Assembly (NCBI RefSeq): GCF_041346945.1
Contig: NZ_CP166850.1
Coordinates: 7,548,501 to 7,612,500 of the forward strand
From: Amycolatopsis sp. cg9
GTDB taxonomy: Bacteria; Actinomycetota; Actinomycetes; Mycobacteriales; Pseudonocardiaceae
DNA: 64,000 nt
Direction: 5' to 3'
In this document: piece by piece, positions 43,281-52,115 of the stretch
How the letters are laid out: every line of letters begins with the position of its first letter
How positions within the stretch are numbered: position 1 is the stretch's first letter
Notes under the pieces: generated by a model
What the model saw: only the letters and a program-made list of their open reading frames with translations
Told to the model about the DNA's origin: nothing
The model's database searches: none
Program-made: the position numbers and the translations under genes

Positions 43281-44015
43281 TCAGGTCAGCAGCTGGCCGC
43301 CGTCCACCGCCAGGCTCACCCCCGTGATGTGCCCGGCGGCGGGCGAGGCCAGGAACACCACCGACGGCACGACGTCGCCGACGGAGGCGATGCGGCCCAG
43401 CGGGATCCGGGCCTCCCAGGCCGCGCGGGCGGCGGTGTCCGCGGCGAACCCGGCGGTCATCGGTGTCAGCACCGGCCCGGGCGCGACGGCGTTGACCCGG
43501 ATCCCGTGCGGCGCCAGTTCCAGGGCCGCGGACCGGGTGAGCGCGTCGACCGCCGCCTTCGTCGCTTCGTAGTGCCCGAGCCCGGGCGTCGGCTGCCGCG
43601 CGCCGATGGAGGAGATGTTCACGATCGCGCCCCGCGTGCCCGAGGCGACCATGTGGGCGCCGACCGCGCGGGTCATCAGGAACGTGCCGCGGAAGTTGAC
43701 GCTCAGGCACCGGTCGAGCACCTCGATCGGCAGGCCGGTCAGCGGACCGCCGCCTGCCGCCAGCCCGGCGTTGTTGACCAGCACGTCCACCGGCCCGAAC
43801 CGGCTCGCGACGAGCGAAACCGCGGCGTCGACCGAGGCCGGGTCCGCGATGTCGAGCTCGATGTGTTCCGCGCCGATTTCCCGGCCGGCGTCGTGCGCCG
43901 CCCGCGCGTCGACGTCAGCGACGACGACGCGGTCGCCGGCTGTGAGAAAAGCTTCGGCGACACCCCGGCCGATCCCGCTCGCGCCGCCGGTGACCACCAC
44001 GATCCGTGTTTTCAT
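43281..44015 (-). CDS. Short-chain dehydrogenase/reductase (FabG-like)
   Basis: A 244-aa classical SDR: cofactor motif TGGASGIGRGV, NNAG, catalytic Ser in NISSIG and YEATK. C-terminal 'GHITGVSLAVDGGQLL'. The ATG directly abuts an operator copy and no ribosome-binding site precedes it, so the message may be leaderless. It converges on the amidohydrolase gene with no gap. Substrate unknown. Confidence 0.9.
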   Translation of the reverse strand: MKTRIVVVTGGASGIGRGVAEAFLTAGDRVVVADVDARAAHDAGREIGAEHIELDIADPASVDAAVSLVASRFGPVDVLVNNAGLAAGGGPLTGLPIEVLDRCLSVNFRGTFLMTRAVGAHMVASGTRGAIVNISSIGARQPTPGLGHYEATKAAVDALTRSAALELAPHGIRVNAVAPGPVLTPMTAGFAADTAARAAWEARIPLGRIASVGDVVPSVVFLASPAAGHITGVSLAVDGGQLLT

Positions 44016-44029
44016 TCTACAATCGTAGA
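44016..44029. promoter_or_regulatory. CTAC-N4-GTAG operator, copy 2 (perfect)
   Basis: TCTACAATCGTAGA has perfect 5-bp arms around AATC. It lies between the divergent SDR and aldo/keto reductase genes, immediately next to the SDR start codon and 31 bp before the aldo/keto reductase start. Confidence 0.8.
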
Positions 44030-44060
44030 TGAAAGATGTGCTGCGGCGAAAGGAAAACCC

Positions 44061-44981
44061 GTGCTCGGAAGATCCGCCTTCGGTCTCGGCTCCTGGAACA
44101 CCTGGGACCGGATGGACTTCGGCGACGCCGTCCGGCTGCTCAAGACCGCGTTCGACGCCGGCGTCACGTTGTTCGACGTCGCCCACTACGACTTCGGCCC
44201 GCACGCCGAGAACTCCCGCACCGACATCCTCTTCGGCGAGGCCGTGCGCGAGGCCGGGATCGCCCGCGAGGACTACGTGCTGTGCGGCAAGCTCTGGCTG
44301 TGGGACTACCCGCGCAATGGCTTCGCCGGGCAGCTCGAGACGTCGCTGGGCCGGATCGGCACCGACCGCGCCGACCTCGTCGTGGTGGGGGACTACCGGG
44401 AGCGCCCGGACATCCCGCGCGTCGTCACGGAGGTCGCGGAACAGATCCGGGCGGGCCGGATCGGTGGCTGGGGCGTCAACAACTGGCTCGCCGCCGACCT
44501 CGACCAGGCGCTGGCGTTCGCGGACCGCGAAGGCCTTCCGGGACCGGAGTTCGCGCAGCTGAAGTACTCGATCGCCCGCCGTTCGATGGCCGAGGGCGAG
44601 CCCTACCGCAAGCACTTCGACGCCAGACGCCTGGCACTGCAGGCGTCCGACGTCTTCGAAGGCGGCGTCCTGCTGGGCAACGCTGAGCCGGCGCGGAAGA
44701 TCGGGGCGGACGTCGGTGGCATCCGATCATCCATCGTGGACGCTTCGGCCGAACTCGCCACGATCGCGGCGGAGTTCGGCGCCACCCGCGCCCAGCTGGC
44801 GCTGGCGTTCTGCCTGGCGTACGAGCCGGTGGCGAACGTCCTGTTCGGCGTGAGCCGGGCTGCGCAGCTGAGCGACAACCTCGGCGCGCTCCTCCTGGCC
44901 CGCGAACACGGCCCCGAGATCCGCGCGGCCCTGGCCCACCTCCACCTCGACCACGACGTGAACCCCGACGGCTCCTGGTGA
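44061..44981 (+). CDS. Aldo/keto reductase (second of a sister pair)
   Basis: A 306-aa AKR-fold protein and a close relative of 39870-40817. It starts at GTG 44061 (AAAGGAAA upstream; homology to the sister begins LGRSAFGLGSWNTWDRMDF). Landmarks: TLFDVAHYDFG, CGKLWLWD, and VVVGDYRER where the superfamily usually has a catalytic His. The same replacement occurs in the sister, so it appears to be a subfamily trait. Confidence 0.85.
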   Translation: MLGRSAFGLGSWNTWDRMDFGDAVRLLKTAFDAGVTLFDVAHYDFGPHAENSRTDILFGEAVREAGIAREDYVLCGKLWLWDYPRNGFAGQLETSLGRIGTDRADLVVVGDYRERPDIPRVVTEVAEQIRAGRIGGWGVNNWLAADLDQALAFADREGLPGPEFAQLKYSIARRSMAEGEPYRKHFDARRLALQASDVFEGGVLLGNAEPARKIGADVGGIRSSIVDASAELATIAAEFGATRAQLALAFCLAYEPVANVLFGVSRAAQLSDNLGALLLAREHGPEIRAALAHLHLDHDVNPDGSW

Positions 44982-44988
44982 CGGCCCC

Positions 44989-45018
44989 GGGCCGCACTTT
45001 CACGTGAAAGTGCGGCCC
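44989..45018. terminator. Palindrome between convergent genes (TTTCACGTGAAA family, copy 2)
   Basis: A perfect 30-bp palindrome whose central 20 bp are identical to copy 1 at 12159-12178 and whose outer arms are GGGCC/GGCCC. It fills most of the 44-bp gap between the convergent aldo/keto reductase and alpha/beta hydrolase genes, and fits a bidirectional terminator. Confidence 0.7.
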
Positions 45019-45025
45019 CGGCCGG

Positions 45026-45745
45026 TCAGGGGGTGTCGAGGAAGGTGAGGGCGGCGGTGCGGAAGGGGGCGCCGCGCAGCGCGCCGCCGTGGTCGCCGGG
45101 GACCACGAGGAGGTCGCTGCCCGGGACCAGGGGGACGAGGGTTTCGATGCCCTGGCTGACCGGGTCGTCCCGGCCCGCGACGAACCGGGTCGGCACGGTG
45201 ACGGTCCCGATCCGCGGGGCGAACGGCTCCCGGCGCAGGCCCTCGACGCAGCGGACGAGCGCCACCGGGTCCCGGCCGGGGGCGGTGATCATCCGGGCGA
45301 TCGCCGCCGTCGGCGGGTCCGCGGGCAGCCGCCCGCCGCGGGCGAAGGCCAGTGCCGCTTCGACGTCGACCGCGCCGAACGGCTCGTGCGGGCTGAGCCC
45401 GCCCAGCACCAGCCGCCGGACGGGCAGCAGCGCGGGCAGCTCCCACGCCAGCCGCGCGCCGAGCGAGTAGCCGACGACGTCCACTTCGGACACGTCACCG
45501 ACCGCGATGGCGAGTTCTTCGGTGATGGCCTTCGGGGTGGTGTCCGCCGGTGCCGGGCTGGACCCGTGGCCGGGGAGGTCGGGGACCAGCACCGGGCGCC
45601 CGGAGGCGACGAGCGCCGCCGGCCAGCCCGTGCTGACCCAGTCGGTGTGCCCGTCGGAGGCGAAACCGTGCAGGAGCAGCACCGGCGGGCCGGCGGGCGG
45701 CCGTTCGGGGGCGAACCGGCGCACGGCGAGGGAGGTGACGGTCAA
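45026..45745 (-). CDS. Alpha/beta hydrolase
   Basis: A 239-aa alpha/beta hydrolase: oxyanion region LLLHGFASDG, nucleophile Ser in VVGYSLGARL, acid Asp in AGRDDPVSQ and His in VPGDHGGAL. TTG start at 45745 with AAAGGATCT upstream, 12 bp after the DppC-like stop; it is the last gene of the peptide-type transporter operon and so probably acts on the imported compound (an ester or lactone). Confidence 0.87.
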   Translation of the reverse strand: MTVTSLAVRRFAPERPPAGPPVLLLHGFASDGHTDWVSTGWPAALVASGRPVLVPDLPGHGSSPAPADTTPKAITEELAIAVGDVSEVDVVGYSLGARLAWELPALLPVRRLVLGGLSPHEPFGAVDVEAALAFARGGRLPADPPTAAIARMITAPGRDPVALVRCVEGLRREPFAPRIGTVTVPTRFVAGRDDPVSQGIETLVPLVPGSDLLVVPGDHGGALRGAPFRTAALTFLDTP

Positions 45746-45757
45746 GGAGATCCTTTC

Positions 45758-46663
45758 TCACGAAGCACGGCGGAGGCGCTGCAGCTCGCCGAGCGTGCGG
45801 GCCCGCGCGTCGACGGCGATCCGCAGCGCGGAGCCGATGAGGTTGAGCAGGAGCACGCAGAGCATGATCGTCACGCCCGGCACGATGACCAGCCACGGCG
45901 CGACCACCAGGTAGGACCGGCCTTCGGCGATCATGTTGCCCCAGGTCGGGGTGGGCGGGGCGATGCCGAGGCCGAGGAAGCTCATCGCGCCGTCGACCAG
46001 CATCGCGGCCGCGGCGAGGATGACGACCTGGACCAGGGCCAGCGGCAGCACGTTGGGGAACACGTGCACCAGCAGGATCTTGCCGCGGCTCATCCCGGAC
46101 ACCCGCGCGGCGCCGATGTACTGGCGCCCGGCGATGCCGAGCACCCGGCTGCGGATGACGCGGGCGGTGAACGGCGTGAAGATCACCGTCAGCGCGATCA
46201 GCTCGGTCCAGATGCTCGCGCCGAGCGCGATGGCCAGCGCCATCGCGAGGATGATCGCCGGGAAGGACATCCACGCGTCCATCAGCCGCATCAGCACCGC
46301 GTCCGCGGCCCGGTAGAAGCCGCTGACCAGCCCGATCACCATGCCGGAGAACGCCGCGCACAGCGTGATCAAGGCGGACAGCCCCAGCGACGCGCGGCCG
46401 CCGGACACCAGCCGGGCCAGGACGTCCCGGCCGAAGGAGTCGGTGCCGAGCGGGTGCGCGCCCGACGGCGGCAGCAGCCGGTGCACCGGGTCGGTCGCGC
46501 TGACGCTCGGCAGGAAGAACGGCAGCACGAGCACGGCGAGCACGATCAGGCCGAGCAGCACCGCGCTGACCACCAGGGTCCGGTTGCGCCGGAACGCCCG
46601 GGCCGCGCGCCGCGGCGGGGGAGCGTCCACTGTGGACGCGGGTTCGGCGACGGCCAGGCTCAT
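45758..46663 (-). CDS. Peptide/nickel-type ABC transporter permease (DppC-like)
   Basis: A 301-aa membrane protein: N-terminal OppC_N segment (RRNRTLVVSAVLLGLIVLA), the sequence HPLGTDSFGRDVLARLVSG typical of DppC/OppC, and an EAA-type loop 'GAARVSGMSRGKILLVHVFP'. Overlaps the DppB-like gene by 4 nt. Confidence 0.93.
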   Translation of the reverse strand: MSLAVAEPASTVDAPPPRRAARAFRRNRTLVVSAVLLGLIVLAVLVLPFFLPSVSATDPVHRLLPPSGAHPLGTDSFGRDVLARLVSGGRASLGLSALITLCAAFSGMVIGLVSGFYRAADAVLMRLMDAWMSFPAIILAMALAIALGASIWTELIALTVIFTPFTARVIRSRVLGIAGRQYIGAARVSGMSRGKILLVHVFPNVLPLALVQVVILAAAAMLVDGAMSFLGLGIAPPTPTWGNMIAEGRSYLVVAPWLVIVPGVTIMLCVLLLNLIGSALRIAVDARARTLGELQRLRRAS

Positions 46664-47604
46664 GAGACACGCACCTTCGGGTCGAGCAGCGCGTACGACA
46701 GGTCGACCAGCAGGTTGACCACGACGAACAGCACCGCGACGAACAACGTCACGCCTTGGATCAGCGGGAAGTCGCGAGTGGACACCGCGCCCATGAGGAG
46801 GTGACCCAGCCCCGGCACCACGAAGATCGACTCGATGATCACGATCCCGCCGACCAACATGGCGAAGTTGCTGCCCAGCTGCGTCACCAGCGGCATCAGC
46901 GCGTTCGGCAGGACGTGCTTCAGCAGCACCCGCCGTTCGGGCAGGCCCTTGACGCGCGCGGTGCGCAGGTAGGCCAGCGGCAGCTCGCCGAGCACGCTCT
47001 CGCGCAAGGTCAGCACGAACAGCGCCGTCTGCCCGATGACGAGCACGGTCACCGGCAGCACCAGCGCGGGCACCGCGGCCACCGGGTCGGTCAGCAGGTC
47101 GTGGTACCCGCTGGAGGGGAACCAGCGCAGCGTCACCGAGAACACGAGCACGAGCACCAGCGAGATCCAGAAGTCCGGCATCGCCATGCCGAGCGAGGAC
47201 AGCCGGTCGAGCGCGCGGGCCGCCGGGTTGCGCGGCGACACCGCCTGCCACGCCGTGATCGCGACCGACAGGAAGAAGCTGATCACCGTGGACAGCACGG
47301 CCAGCGTCAGCGTCGGCACGATGTGCGCGGCGACGACGGCCAGCACCGGCTGGTGGTAGGTGATCGACGTCCCGAAGTCGCCGCGCACCACGTGCCCGGC
47401 CCAGCTGAGGTACTGCTGCCAGAGCGAACCGTCCAGGCCCATGCTCGACCGCAGCGCGGCGACGTCGGCCGGGCGCGCGGTGGGGCCGAGGATGGCCTGC
47501 GCCGGGTCGCCCGGGATCAGCCGGATGACGAAGAACATCATCGTGCCGACGATGACCAGGATGATCAGCAGGTCGCGCAGCCGGCGCAGCAGCACCCCGG
47601 TCAT
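46660..47604 (-). CDS. Peptide/nickel-type ABC transporter permease (DppB-like)
   Basis: A 314-aa membrane protein with the DppB N-terminus (LLRRLRDLLIILVIVGTMMF, RLIPGDPA), six predicted membrane segments and the loop 'RTARVKGLPERRVLLKHVLP'. The start overlaps the stop of the binding protein (ATGA). Confidence 0.93.
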   Translation of the reverse strand: MTGVLLRRLRDLLIILVIVGTMMFFVIRLIPGDPAQAILGPTARPADVAALRSSMGLDGSLWQQYLSWAGHVVRGDFGTSITYHQPVLAVVAAHIVPTLTLAVLSTVISFFLSVAITAWQAVSPRNPAARALDRLSSLGMAMPDFWISLVLVLVFSVTLRWFPSSGYHDLLTDPVAAVPALVLPVTVLVIGQTALFVLTLRESVLGELPLAYLRTARVKGLPERRVLLKHVLPNALMPLVTQLGSNFAMLVGGIVIIESIFVVPGLGHLLMGAVSTRDFPLIQGVTLFVAVLFVVVNLLVDLSYALLDPKVRVS

Positions 47605-49178
47605 GCGGCCAGCCAGGAGTTCCAGAAGACCCGGTAGAAGTCGCCGTAGCCCTTGAGCCGCGGGGTGTAGGCGGCGTACAGCCGGGACTGGCTCAGGGTG
47701 ATCACCGACAGCTGCTTCCAGGTGAAGGCCTGGAGCTTGTCGATGACGGCCTTCGCCTGCTCGGGCGTCGTCGAGGCGTTGAACTCGGCCATCAGCCCGT
47801 CGAGCTCGGGCGACGACGAGCCGTTGAGCGTGCCGAGGGTGAGCGCCGGCATCTGGGCGGGTGAGGTCAGCGAGGAGTCGAAGAACAACGTCGTGATGTC
47901 CCAGCCGCCCGGGTCCTTGGTCAGGGTGCCGAGCATCGTGGCGAAGTCGAACGTGTCGATCTTGGTCTGCAGCCCGATCTTCCCGAGCGCGTCCTGGATG
48001 AGCACGGCCCACTTGCCGAACTCGGGGTAGGAGTTGGTCGTGACGATGTGGATCGTCGCGCCCGCGGTGACGCCGGCCTCGGCGAGCAGCTGCTTCGCGC
48101 GGGCCGGGTCGTGCTGCTTGTAGACGTCGTCGCCGGCGGTCGAGTAGGACGCCTTGTTGTCCGGCGAGGCGAAGGCGCCCGTCTCGATGGTCAGGTCCTT
48201 GCTGCCGCCGGTCGCGGCATTGATGGCGGGCTTGTCCAGCAGCAGGTTCAGCGCCTGGCGGGCCCGCGGGTCGGCGAACTTCGAGCCGGGGTTGAAGTTG
48301 GGGATGACGACGTTCTCGTTGCCGCCCGGCAGGTTGCGCACCACCAGGTTCGGGTTGGCCTTGAGCTGCTCGTACTGGTCGTTGGCCGGCATCGCGTGGT
48401 CCCACTGGCCGGTCTGCAGGCCGTTGATCAGCGCGTCCTGGTCGCCGACGACCTTGTAGGTGACCGTGTCGAGGTAGGCGTGCTTCGCGCCGGCCTGGCC
48501 ACCCCAGTCCTCTTCGGAGCGGGACTTGTAGCCGTCGTAGCGCTCCAGCACCAGCTGCTGGCCGATGTCCCAGCTCTTCAGCTTGTACGGGCCGGTGCCG
48601 ATGGCCTTGTCCTGGCCGAACCCGGTGGCGGGCAGGCCGGCGAGGTTCTTCGCCTCGTAGATCTCGGTGCCCGCGCCGGCCAGCTCGTCGATCAGCGGGT
48701 AGCGGGGCCGCTTGAGCTTGATGCTCACCGTCGCCGGGTCCGGCGCGGTGATCGCGTCGATGTCCGGGGTGACGAGCTGCCCGGTGCGGTGGCTCTTCTG
48801 CCAGCGCTGGAGACTTGCGACCACGTCGTCCGCCGTCAGCGGGGCGCCGTCCTGGAAGGTGACGCCCTGGCGCAGCTTGAAGGTGTAGGCGAGCCGGTCC
48901 GGGCTGGTGGTGAACGTGTCGACGAGCATCGGCCGGGCGACGAAGTGCTGGTCCACTTCGAACAGCTTCTCGTACATCATGTTGCCGATCTGCGCGGTCA
49001 CCTGGCCGGGGTTGGCGACCATGTCGAGCGACTGCGGATCGGTGGGGACGGCGACGGTGAGGTTGCCGCCGCGGACCGGTGGCCCGTCGGCGGCCGTCGT
49101 GGTGCCGGCACTGCCCATGCAGCCGGCGAGCAACGTGGCCGCGGCGGCGAGGGCGGCGAGCAGAGGAGTTCTCTTCAT
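47601..49178 (-). CDS. Peptide/nickel-type ABC transporter substrate-binding lipoprotein (family 5)
   Basis: A 525-aa lipoprotein: lipobox LLAGC with Cys at residue 20, then the SBP-5 pattern ([19 protein letters not shown], '[20 protein letters not shown]', '[14 protein letters not shown]'). The family binds peptides, nickel chelates, sugars or plant-derived compounds. The tight operon (all junctions overlap by 4 nt) ends in a hydrolase and is controlled from a promoter with a CTAC-N4-GTAG operator, so the ligand is probably the substrate of the island. Confidence 0.93.
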   Translation of the reverse strand: MKRTPLLAALAAAATLLAGCMGSAGTTTAADGPPVRGGNLTVAVPTDPQSLDMVANPGQVTAQIGNMMYEKLFEVDQHFVARPMLVDTFTTSPDRLAYTFKLRQGVTFQDGAPLTADDVVASLQRWQKSHRTGQLVTPDIDAITAPDPATVSIKLKRPRYPLIDELAGAGTEIYEAKNLAGLPATGFGQDKAIGTGPYKLKSWDIGQQLVLERYDGYKSRSEEDWGGQAGAKHAYLDTVTYKVVGDQDALINGLQTGQWDHAMPANDQYEQLKANPNLVVRNLPGGNENVVIPNFNPGSKFADPRARQALNLLLDKPAINAATGGSKDLTIETGAFASPDNKASYSTAGDDVYKQHDPARAKQLLAEAGVTAGATIHIVTTNSYPEFGKWAVLIQDALGKIGLQTKIDTFDFATMLGTLTKDPGGWDITTLFFDSSLTSPAQMPALTLGTLNGSSSPELDGLMAEFNASTTPEQAKAVIDKLQAFTWKQLSVITLSQSRLYAAYTPRLKGYGDFYRVFWNSWLAA

Positions 49179-50911
49179 GGGCGCGTCGATCCTGTGTGGG
49201 GGAGGGCGGGCAGGTCGGGGTTGGCGGCGAGCAGCCGCCGCGTGTAGTCGTGCCGCGGGGAAAGCCGGATCTCGTCGGGGGTCCCGGTTTCGATCAGCTC
49301 GCCGCGGTACATCACGCCGACGCGGTCGGCGACCGACAGCACGAGGCTGAGGTTGTGGGTGATGAACAGCAGGCTCAGCGTTCGGGTGCGGCGGAGGTCC
49401 AGGAGCAGGTTCATCACCTGGCCCTGGACGGAGACGTCGAGCGCCGAGGTCGGCTCGTCGGCGACGATCAGCTCGGGCCCGGCGGCGATCGCCCGGGCGA
49501 TGGAAACGCGCTGGCGCTGGCCGCCGGACAGCTGCGACGGCAGCTTCCCCGCGGTGTCCTTCGGCAGGCCGACCTCGTCGATCAGCTCGGTGACCCGCCG
49601 GTCCAGTTCGGCGCCGCGCAACGGGGTCAGCTCCTTCAGCGGCTCTGCGATGATCCGCGCGGCGGTGTGGCGGGGGTCCAGGGAACTCTGCGGGTCCTGG
49701 AAGATGAGCTGGACGCGACGGCGGAACGCGCGCTCGTCCCCGAGCAGCCCGGCCGGCGTGATCCCGTGCGCGCCGAAGGCGATGGTGCCCGACGACGGCG
49801 GTTCGAGCGCGGTCACCAGCCGGCCGAGGGTGGACTTGCCGGAGCCGGATTCGCCGACCAGGCCGAAGAACTCGCCCGGCGGGAGCTCCAGGGAGACCTC
49901 CCGCACCGCGTCCACCCGGCGTCCTTTCCGGCCGTACACTTTGGACACCGCGGTCAGGGTGAGCGGCGGTCCTTCGGGCGCCCGTTCGGGACGCGGCCGG
50001 AGAACGCGGGTTTCGACGGCTTCGGTCGCTTCGCCCGCCATCGCCGATTCGAGCAGGGCGGGGGAGATGGTCGGGAAACCGTCCCGGCGGCTGACTCCCG
50101 GCTGCGGCACGCACCCGAGCAGCGCCCGGGTGTACGGGTGCCGCGGCCGGGTCAGGACTTCGTCGCGCGAGCCGACCTCGACCAGGCGGCCGCGGTACAG
50201 CACCGCGATCCGGTCGGCGACCTGCGCGGCGACCCCCATGTCGTGGGTGATGAACACGCAGGCGGTGCCGTGGTCGCGGCGCACGCGGTCGAAGAGCGTG
50301 AGGATTTCCGCCTGCGTGGTGACGTCGAGGGCGGTGGTCGGTTCGTCGGCGATGAGCAGGTCGGGGTCGGCCATCAGGGCCAGCGCGATCATCACGCGCT
50401 GCTGCATGCCGCCGGACATCTGGTGCGGGTACAGCCGCAGGATCCGGCCGGTGTCGGTGAGCCCGACCTCGGTCAGCAGCCGCCGGGCCTTGGCTTCGGC
50501 GCGCTTGCGCAGCGGGCTGCCGCGGCGGGCGGCCTGCCCGGGCAGCGACCCGGGTTCGCGGTAGGCCTCGGCCAGCTGCGCGCCGACGCGGCGGCTCGGG
50601 TTGAGGGAGTCGAGCGCCTCCTGGAAGATCATGCCGATCCGCGGGCCGCGGTAGGCGCGCATCGCGTCGGCGGGCAGCTTCGTGACGTCCACGCCGTCGA
50701 CCGCGATCTCGCCGCGGGTGCGGACGGGGGCGACGAACTCGAGCAGGCGGATGATCGACAGGGCGGTCACGGTCTTGCCGCTGCCGGACTCGCCGACCAC
50801 GCAGAGCGTCCGCCCCCGCCCGAGATCGAGGGAGAGCTCCCGCACGAGTTCGCGCTCGGTGTCGTCGGTGACGACGCCGACGGTGAGCTCCCGGATTTCG
50901 AGCAGCGTCAT
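49175..50911 (-). CDS. Fused ABC transporter ATPases (DppD-DppF-like)
   Basis: A 578-aa protein with two complete ABC ATPase domains. Half 1: Walker A GESGSGKT, signature MSGGMQQR, Walker [13 protein letters not shown], followed by the oligopeptide-type C-terminal segment ([10 protein letters not shown]). Half 2 (from about residue 305): [28 protein letters not shown], and [10 protein letters not shown]. It supplies both ATPase subunits in one chain. ATG 50911 has GGAAGGGGAA upstream; an open frame extends to 51085 but would cross the operator. Confidence 0.93.
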   Translation of the reverse strand: MTLLEIRELTVGVVTDDTERELVRELSLDLGRGRTLCVVGESGSGKTVTALSIIRLLEFVAPVRTRGEIAVDGVDVTKLPADAMRAYRGPRIGMIFQEALDSLNPSRRVGAQLAEAYREPGSLPGQAARRGSPLRKRAEAKARRLLTEVGLTDTGRILRLYPHQMSGGMQQRVMIALALMADPDLLIADEPTTALDVTTQAEILTLFDRVRRDHGTACVFITHDMGVAAQVADRIAVLYRGRLVEVGSRDEVLTRPRHPYTRALLGCVPQPGVSRRDGFPTISPALLESAMAGEATEAVETRVLRPRPERAPEGPPLTLTAVSKVYGRKGRRVDAVREVSLELPPGEFFGLVGESGSGKSTLGRLVTALEPPSSGTIAFGAHGITPAGLLGDERAFRRRVQLIFQDPQSSLDPRHTAARIIAEPLKELTPLRGAELDRRVTELIDEVGLPKDTAGKLPSQLSGGQRQRVSIARAIAAGPELIVADEPTSALDVSVQGQVMNLLLDLRRTRTLSLLFITHNLSLVLSVADRVGVMYRGELIETGTPDEIRLSPRHDYTRRLLAANPDLPALPHTGSTRP

Positions 50912-51021
50912 GGATTCCCCTTCCTCGCGCCCGCCGCGAGGGGGCGGGCCGGACTGCCGGGCACCGGCAGGGGTAGTTCTACGCATGTTGACACTGGCGC
51001 CATGCGGTGTCAATGGTTTTA

Positions 51022-51038
51022 TTCTACAAACGTAGGAA
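51022..51038. promoter_or_regulatory. CTAC-N4-GTAG operator, copy 3
   Basis: TTCTACAAACGTAGGAA, with perfect CTAC/GTAG half-sites around AAAC. It lies 111 bp upstream of the fused ATPase start in an unusually AT-rich stretch and would control the transporter operon on the minus strand. Confidence 0.75.
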
Positions 51039-51097
51039 GTTGAAACATCACGGCTTTTTGTTGCTGTGCGGGGGAAATTCGGCACTGGACTCTTTTA

Positions 51098-51111
51098 TCT
51101 ACGGATGTAGA
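51098..51111. promoter_or_regulatory. CTAC-N4-GTAG operator, copy 4
   Basis: TCTACGGATGTAGA, perfect 5-bp arms around GGAT, 30 bp upstream of the methyltransferase-like gene. Its centre is about 75 bp from copy 3, so each of the two divergent promoters appears to have its own site. Confidence 0.8.
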
Positions 51112-51140
51112 GTGTCCGCGTCGAACAAAAGGAGGACGAC

Positions 51141-52115
51141 GTGACGACCAGACCCGCCACGCCCGAACGGATCGTGGACATCGCGGTCGGCCACATGGCC
51201 GCCCAGCAGCTCTTCGCCGCCAACCGCATCGGCCTGTTCCCCGCACTGGCGGCCGGCCCGCTGACGGCGGGGGAGCTGGCCGGGTGCACCGGCAGGCCCG
51301 AAAAGACCGTCCGGATCCTCGGGGACACCCTCGCCGCGCTCGGCCTGCTGTCCCGCGTGGACGGTCGCTACGCGCTGACCGCCGACACCGCCGCGTACCT
51401 CGGCGGCGAAGGTCTGGACCTCGCGCCGTTCCTGACCTTCCTCGAAACGATCAGCTACCCGCACTGGCAGCAGTTCCCGCACACCGCCGACACCGGCGAA
51501 CCCGGCGAGCTCGACCTCGGCGGCGACCGCTGGGACACCTTCCTGGGCGGGGTCATGGTGTATAACGCCCTACACGCTCGGATGCTGGCGGGCGAATTCG
51601 ACTTCACCGGCTACAAAAACCTCCTGGACCTGGGCGGGCTCTCGGCCGAGTTCGCCCTGCGGGCCCTGCGGGCGAACGACGTGCTGCGGGCGACGTTCGT
51701 CTACGACCCGCGGTCGGTCCCGTCGGTCACCGAGGCGGTCGCGGAGTTCGCGGACCGGACCACCGTCGTCGGCGCCCCCACCCCGGACGCCGAGCCCGCG
51801 GGGGAGTTCGACCTGGTGATGGTGAACCACGTGGTCCACCGGTTCTCCGTCGACGAGAACCGGGCCGTCCTGCGCCACGCCCGGGCCGCGGCGGCGCCGG
51901 GCGCGCGGTTGCTGCTGCTCGACTTCTTCCTGGACGACGACCCCGCGCCGCGGGCGCTCGACGCGCTGCACGCGGGGGAGTACCTGGTCATCGACGGCAC
52001 GGTGGTGTACCCCGAAGCCGACGTCCGCGGCTGGCTGTCCGCCGCCGGCTGGCGCCCGGTGGACCGGCTGACGCTGCCGGGCTCGCCGCGGGTGCTCGTC
52101 GCGGAGGCGGTGTGA
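51141..52115 (+). CDS. Methyltransferase-like protein (O-methyltransferase fold) with a degenerate SAM loop
   Basis: A 324-aa protein with the layout of small-molecule O-methyltransferases: a winged-helix dimerisation domain (about 10-95; 'LTAGELAGCTGRPEKTVRIL') and a Rossmann domain with 'EFDLVMVNHVVHRFSVDE' (the His in the usual catalytic position) and 'GARLLLLDFFLDDD'. The SAM loop, normally DxGGGxG, reads LLDLGGLSAEFALRAL, so two of the glycines are missing. It may methylate poorly, use SAM for another reaction, or not bind SAM at all. The GTG start has AAAGGAGG. It overlaps the following hydrolase by 4 nt. Confidence 0.8.
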   Translation: MTTRPATPERIVDIAVGHMAAQQLFAANRIGLFPALAAGPLTAGELAGCTGRPEKTVRILGDTLAALGLLSRVDGRYALTADTAAYLGGEGLDLAPFLTFLETISYPHWQQFPHTADTGEPGELDLGGDRWDTFLGGVMVYNALHARMLAGEFDFTGYKNLLDLGGLSAEFALRALRANDVLRATFVYDPRSVPSVTEAVAEFADRTTVVGAPTPDAEPAGEFDLVMVNHVVHRFSVDENRAVLRHARAAAAPGARLLLLDFFLDDDPAPRALDALHAGEYLVIDGTVVYPEADVRGWLSAAGWRPVDRLTLPGSPRVLVAEAV

